A DNA stretch of 64,000 nt from Penium margaritaceum (taxonomy: Eukaryota; Streptophyta; Zygnematophyceae; Desmidiales; Peniaceae). Positions 58,770 through 64,000 of this stretch are shown in pieces (the stretch's first letter is position 1; each line of letters starts with the position of its first letter). Under the pieces are notes generated by a model, which ran no database searches, was not told the DNA's origin, and was given only the letters and a program-made list of their open reading frames with translations. The stretch spans positions 38,178-102,177 of the forward strand of contig SZWC01006698.1 in NCBI GenBank assembly GCA_023375785.1. The letters are read 5' to 3'. The position numbers and the translations under genes are program-made.

Positions 58770-60340
58770 ATGGCCAGTTTCCTTGTCTGTCTCGTCGTCT
58801 CTCATGGTCTCCGCTACCCCCTCCCCTCCCAGGACGACGTTGCTTGGCTTGATGATTGGCAGTCTCGATTCGTACCTCCTTCCACTGCGTCCGCGTCCCT
58901 TGCTTGTTGCCATATGACCGTTAGTGATCTTGCGACCCCGGTCCAAGTCCCTGCTGAGACCTGGATCATCAGCTCCGGGGCCACGCATCACATGATGGCC
59001 TATCATGGGACCTTTAGTATGCTTAGTCCTGTAGGTGATTTTTCCGGTGTCCGGACAGGCTCTGGTGAGGTGTTGCCTGTCCGTGGCGTTGGCGTCGTTT
59101 GTTTTCGTGGTCCCTCCGGTGACGTCTTTCTGACAAATGTCCTCTTCGTCCCTAGTCTTGAGCTCAGCCTTCTGTCCGTCACTGCCCTTGACTGCATGAG
59201 CATGGACGTTCTGCACTTGCGTGGTGTTGGCACTGTGTTGTTGCGTCCGTCTGGCCTTGTTGTACTGCACGCCACCGCCCGTGGCAACCTGTGGCATGTA
59301 CCTTGCCTCTCCTCCTCTCCTTTTGTCTCCTCCCCATCGGCCGCCACAGGCCATGTGTTTGTCACCAGTACGCTTTCTCCTCAGCACACTCGCCTCTTGC
59401 ACCGCAGCCTCTGCCACGTCCACTCTCCCGCTGTAGACAGCATGCTCCGCACCCAGCCGGCCAAGGGCCTTAACCCGGAGACTTTTCCACTCCGGTGCCC
59501 AACAGAGTGCATTGACTGTGCTCAGGTGAAGATGCACCGGTCCACGTATCCCTTGTCCTCCTCCCATGCGTCCGCCTCCCTCGACCTTGTCCATTCGGAC
59601 GTCATGGATCCTCTCCCCACTGAGTCCGTTGGCGAGCATGGTCGCTACGTCCTCACCCTCACAGACGACTATTCTCGCTACCGTTGGGTCTTCTACCTTC
59701 GGCAGAAGAGCGATGTCGCCCACGCCATCCAGGCCGACTTGTCCTTGTAGAGCGCAAGTGTGGCCGCTCTCTGCGCCGCTTTCGCTCTGATCACGGTGGT
59801 GAGTACCCGGGTGAGACCACGACCTTTCTTGCCTCTCGCGGCATTCGCCATAAGACGTGCGTGCTTTACACACTCGCCCAGAACAGTGTCTGCGAACGGT
59901 GGAACCGTAGTATGGGCGACACCGTCCGTACCATGCGGGTCGAGTCCGGTCTCTCAGATGGCTTCTATTTTGAAGCCATGGCCTACATGACCTGGGTCTA
60001 GAACCGGATTCCCCACGGTCCCCTTCCCTGCCAGTCCACACCGTACCAACATTGGTGCGGTCAGCAAGTTGACCTCTGCCCGGCTCGCGTCTGGGGCTGC
60101 GTGGCCATTATGTGGCTGCCCGTCCCGCAGCAGGGCGGCAAGCTCGCCCCTCGCGGAAATCCCTGCACCTTCCTCGATGTCTCTCGTCAGTCCCAGTCCA
60201 GGCGCTTCTGGAATGCCTCCCGGCACTGCATCGTTGAGTCTCGGGATGCCCTCTTCTTCGAGGACCTCTTTCCTCGCAACCTCATTCGCTCCGACTCGTC
60301 CGTGTCTATCCCGTTGCGTGGGGGAGTGGTGAGTCCGTCC
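58770..60340 (+). pseudogene. Element F protease and integrase
   Basis: A protease-like SSGATHHM near 58970, the shared block LTNVLFVPSLELSLLSV, integrase zinc region HRSLCHVHS with CIDCAQVKMHRS, and core blocks VHSDVMDPLP and FRSDHGGEY. Broken. Confidence 0.78.
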
Positions 60341-60389
60341 TCCGTCCTGCTACTTCCGGGTGACACATCCCTCAGTCCCTCCGAGCCGA

Positions 60390-61070
60390 CAGCCCCAGTC
60401 GCGTCCACAAGTCCCTCCGGGCCAGCAGCCCCAACCGCGCCCGCTGGTCCCTCCGGGCCGGCACCCCCAGTCGCGTCCGTTGGTCCCTCCGGGCCATTAG
60501 CCCCAGTCGCGTCCGCTGGTCCCTCCGGGCCAGCAGCCCCAGTCGCGTCCGCTGGTCCATCTGGGCCAGCAATCCCAGTCGCGTTCGCTGATCCCTCCGG
60601 GCCGGCCGCCCCAGTCGCGTTCACTGATCCCTCCGGGCCGGCCGCCCCAGTCGCGTCCGCTAATCCTTCCGGGCCGGCAATCCTAGTCACATCCGCTGAT
60701 CCCTCCGGGCTGACAGTCCCAGTCGCGTCCGTTGGTCCCTCCGGGCCGACAGTCCCAGTCGCGTCCGTTGGTCCCTTCGGACCATCAGCCCCAGTCGCGT
60801 CCCTTGGTCCCTCCGGGCCGGCAGTCCCAGTCGCATCCGTTGGTCCCTCCGGGTCATCAGCCCCAGTCGCGTCCATTGGTCCCTCCCGGCCATCAGCCCC
60901 AGTCACGTCCGCTGATCCCTTCGGACTAGCAGTCCGAGTCGCGTCCTCTGGTCCCTCCGGGCCAGCAGCCCCAGTCGCGTCCGCTGGTCCCTCCGAGCTG
61001 ACAGCCCTGGTTGCATCCGTGGACCCCTCCGGGCCAGCAACCCTGTCCGCCTCCATTAGCCCGGCAGACT
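60390..61070 (+). repeat. 36-bp tandem repeat in element F pol linker
   Basis: About 19 units of 12 residues near PSGPAAPVASVG, same place and register as in A, with different unit order. Confidence 0.9.
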
Positions 61071-61199
61071 CAGTGTCGTCGCCTGCCCTGCCACGCTACA
61101 CGCGTGGCCCAGGCGGCAGCCTCCGACCCAGACCATCAGTAAGCACTCTGACCGTCGCACCGCGCTCAGTGGCGCCTCGACCCCCCGTGGCTCCACGTG

Positions 61200-62575
61200 T
61201 CTCCTCCGCTCCCATGGTCGTGAGTGGGGATCCTAGCACCAAGGTCCTCGGCCTGACCACCTCGGCGATCATTGCAGACCTTCACCCGGGCTCCGCACTG
61301 GGCTACGCCATGATTCATCATGAGCATCGGTACACTGTCATGGGTGCACTCGCATGCACCCCACCTGGGGCTCGAGATGCACACGCTCTCTCAATCCGCT
61401 CCACAGCACGCACGGAGGACCCAGACACCCTGCGCAAGGCACGAGCCTCTCTCGAGGCTGCACACTGGGACGCTGCTTACGCCGATGAGCTCGCCGCTAT
61501 CCGACAGCACCACGTGTATGACCTCGTCGACCTTCCTCCAGGACGGAAGGCCATCAGCGCCAAGTGGGTCTTTCGGCGTTAGTGGAAGCCCGACGGGTCC
61601 TCGGACAAGTACAAGGCCCGCCTTTACAGCCAACGGATTTGTCCAGATTCCCGGGGTCGATGACGACCAGATCTTTGCCCAAGTTGGCCGGTTCTCCACT
61701 AGCTTGGCACTTTTCAGTCTGGTCGCCCAGCATGGGTGGGAGCAGCATCAAATGGATGTGAGCAACGCTTTTCTCCATGGTTCACTGGAGGGTGAGGAGC
61801 TCTACATGGTGCAGCCCCCAGGCCTCGACGATGGCACTGGGAGAGTCGGGCGACTGCGCAAGGCCCTCTATGGCCTGAAGTAGTCACCTCGGTGTTGGAA
61901 CCAAGAAATCAGCAGCACGCTCCTTCGTGGCGGGCTCCAGCATAGCACCGCTGACCCCGCAGTGTTTGTCAGTCCGCGAGGCCAGAATTTTGCCACTGTT
62001 CTGGTTTACGTCGACGATCTGCTCATTGCGTTGCCAGACACGGCTGCCATCCAGCGTGTCAAGGATCTGTTGTACGCCTCCTACCACATGAAGGACCTTG
62101 GGTCTGCCAGAGTCTTCCTGGGCATGGAGCTCGAGCATGATCGCTCCCAAGGCATCCTGTACATCCACCACGCCGCCTGTGTGCAGACACTGTCCACTCG
62201 CTTTGCGGAGGACCTACCACTCGTGCCGAGCGCATCCTCACCCATGTCACCCGATGGCCAGGCGAAGCTGAAGAGTCCTGACCCAGCCGTTGTGGGGGAG
62301 CCAGTTGACATGACCACTCACCTGCGAGTCATCGGGTAACTGATGTTCCTGACGACGACGACGCGCCCAGTCATCGCGTTTGCCGTCAACCTCTTGGCAC
62401 AGTTCTCTCAAGAGCCGCGTCACCTCCACTACGAGGCCGCAATCCGAGTATTTCGCTATGTTGTTTGGACTCCTCAGCGAGGTCTCATGTTCCGCCGTCA
62501 ACCGTCAATTGTCGCGATGGGCTACACCGATAGTGACTGGGCCGGCATTCCGGACGATAAGAGTCGAACAGTCGG
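61200..62575 (+). pseudogene. Element F RT and RNase H start
   Basis: DLPPGRKAISAKWVFRR, QMDVSNAFLHG, YVDDLLIALP near 62010, and YTDSDWAGIPDDKSRT near 62530 mark RT and the start of RNase H. Broken in several places, and joined directly to the LTR. Confidence 0.8.
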
Positions 62576-63419
62576 TATTGGTTTTCGTGCATCTCTCATT
62601 GTACTCTGTTGTGTCCTCCCGGCTTGTGTACATTGGCGTGCATGACTGACGGCGAGACTTGACGCCGCTGGAGTGTCGCTCGGTGGAGCCGACGCATGCT
62701 GAGGCCCACTCACCCGTCGCTGGAGCCTCCTCCCTCTGGCAATGCGCTCAGCTCCCTCGGCAGGCCTCCTCTGTGGTCGGGCCGCCGGCGGTCACTGCCA
62801 CTACGGATGATTTCTGCATGCACCGAGCGCTGTCTGGCTGTGGCATTGCGTCTGCAGCATCATGCGATGCCTAGGGTCCATGTCTCCTGTTGTATGGTCC
62901 TATTTGGCATCGTTGACTGTCGTAGGCACTTCCTGGGTTCGTGAAGCCATAGCTTCTTGTAGCAATTTTTCTAGCTGACTGTGACCACACGACTGCGTTC
63001 GCAGCGTTGGTGTTATGGTATGGTCCAGTTTCAGGCAAAACGGACGACGCCCGGGTTTTGGGCGTCGAGCGTCTGGCAGGGCTTACCGAGAAGACCCTGC
63101 CTGTTAGAAAATAGGCCTAGCACTATTTTCTGATTGGCTGGTTAGCTGAGAAACAAGTTCTACACTAGTGGGGGGGAGCTAGAACTTGGAGGGGTCTCCC
63201 ATTGTTGCTCATTCTTCATTCCTAATCAGTTACTTTCAGTTTTCAGCTGCTTTCTGGCGCTATTACTGGCGCGCGCGTTTTTGAGTAACAAACCTAGAGC
63301 TTCCAGACTTAGACTCTAGAGCAGCCGACTGAGGGGGCAGCAGACTTAAGCAACAAGCGTGGAAGCCCGCACGCTGCATCGACAACGCATGCTGCCCCAA
63401 CCTGCTGCCTAGGTTTCTA
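62576..63419 (+). repeat. Element F 3' LTR
   Basis: Related to the A LTR in the opposite orientation (TATTGGTTTTCGTG start; ends near CTGCCCCAACCTGCTG). It includes the block GACGACGCCCGGGTTTTGGG shared with A. Confidence 0.8.
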
Positions 63420-63776
63420 GCTCCTACGGTGGTCCATGATGCCAAACAGTGCCACGCAACACAAGACATGGACCCTAGGCAGAGCGTGACACTGCAGACA
63501 CAATGATACAATTATATGCAATGCCTGACGCATGCAGACAGCATCTGCGGTGGCAGTGACTGCCGGCGGCCCGACCGCCAAGGAGGCCTGTCGATGGAGC
63601 TGAGCATGTCGCTACAGAGAGGAGGCTCTAGCGAATTCCGAGTAGGCTTCAGCGTGCGTCGGCTCCACCGGACGGCACTTCAGCAGCGTCGAATCTCGCC
63701 GTCAGTCATCTGCATGTCGATGTACACAAGCCCCGAGGACACAACAGAGCACAATGAGGATGCGCAAAAACCAACA
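63420..63776 (-). repeat. LTR fragment I, A-type, inverted beside the F LTR
   Basis: A minus-strand A-type LTR piece whose element-sense start TGTTGGTTTTTGCG is at 63776. Only about 357 bp of the 825-bp LTR is present, abutting the F LTR head to head. Confidence 0.75.
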
Positions 63777-64000
63777 GGCCACTCACACTTCAGCATGCAT
63801 GTACTGATTGTTGCACATGCTGCATGGGTGGCTCGTTTCCTCGTTGCCAATCTTGCTGAAGTCATGCTGCGGGATGTTTCCGACAGTATGGCCCTCGGTT
63901 TATGTCGTGAGGTCTGGCCCAACCCTTGTTGCGGTGGCATGGTCCCACGCTCGAGTGTGACCTTGCTTCACTGTGTGAGTCCGCCCTTCTTGTGACCCTG
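63777..64000. other. End of window, unassigned
   Basis: If LTR fragment I is a 3' LTR of a minus-strand element, its body should start here, but I see no purine tract and no pol similarity. Otherwise it is flanking DNA. Too short to decide. Confidence 0.4.

Larger units (their letters stand above)
56494..63419 (+). mobile_element. Copia element F, one LTR, broken
   Basis: Plus-strand sister of A. Leader with CAG-rich tracts (56500-56815, 57100-57300), gag (57380-58555), protease and integrase zinc region (58770-59540), integrase core (59570-60070), linker repeats (60390-61070), RT (61200-62180), RNase H start (to about 62575), then a single LTR (62576-63419). No 5' LTR is seen: the leader abuts element G directly. 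Around eight breaks. With one LTR its age cannot be judged; similarity to A suggests middle age. Confidence 0.85.

Noticed and set aside
58737-60041. 434-codon minus-strand open frame
   Set aside because: It is antisense to the protease-integrase region of element F, and its long openness comes from codon bias of the sense strand.
60187-61056. 289-codon minus-strand collagen-like frame
   Set aside because: It is the reverse reading of the 36-bp linker repeat of F; the sense frame aligns with Copia pol.

Overview
The window looks like nuclear DNA from a streptophyte (a land plant or, on the repeat-rich, gap-bearing look, a charophyte-type alga such as Chara; the species is a guess). The reasons are one plant-type PADRE (DUF4228) gene, Ty1/Copia polyproteins of plant type, initiator tRNA-Met primer sites, an L1-like LINE and a two-gene PIF/Harbinger transposon. 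Almost everything else is transposon, much of it nested. I see no rRNA, tRNA or CRISPR.

Layout. 1-73 is an (AG)n microsatellite, followed by AT-rich DNA with nothing recognisable. About 1740-7400 is a decayed L1-type LINE in + orientation, hit by two copies of a roughly 460-bp inverted-repeat element (2859-3324, 6041-6495) and by a third insertion (3841-4553). About 7720-12202 is a PIF/Harbinger transposon. It has an intact Myb/SANT-like gene (+), a transposase gene facing it with three in-frame TAG codons (-), and terminal inverted repeats of about 75 bp. The left repeat is split by a roughly 575-bp foldback hairpin. 12850-14027 is the only likely host gene, a PADRE-domain protein crossed by an assembly gap.

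From 14741 to the end the window is a pile of Copia elements, here called A to I. A (-, 14741-24356), B (+, 24798-31567) and C (+, 32439-38438) have both LTRs. C is the youngest: its LTRs differ by about 1-2%, it has a perfect 5-bp target duplication, and it sits inside older element D (-). E (+), H (-), G (-), F (+) and I (-) are older or partial. Two LTR groups are visible: B/E/H (LTR near 640 bp, starting TGTG) and A/F/G/I (LTR near 825 bp, starting TGTTGG or similar).

Features shared across the Copia group are the most interesting part: CAG/CTG-rich leaders, TGACGTCA palindromes between leader and gag, and a 36-bp (12-residue) proline-led repeat in the linker between integrase and reverse transcriptase. 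C appears to be primed from inside initiator tRNA-Met (half-tRNA priming), while A, E and H use its 3' end.

Assembly caution. Four of the five N positions (18907, 32946, 54917, 56135-56247) have the same 246-397 bp on both sides. These look like contig ends that overlap but were never merged, so the tandem duplications there should not be read as biology.
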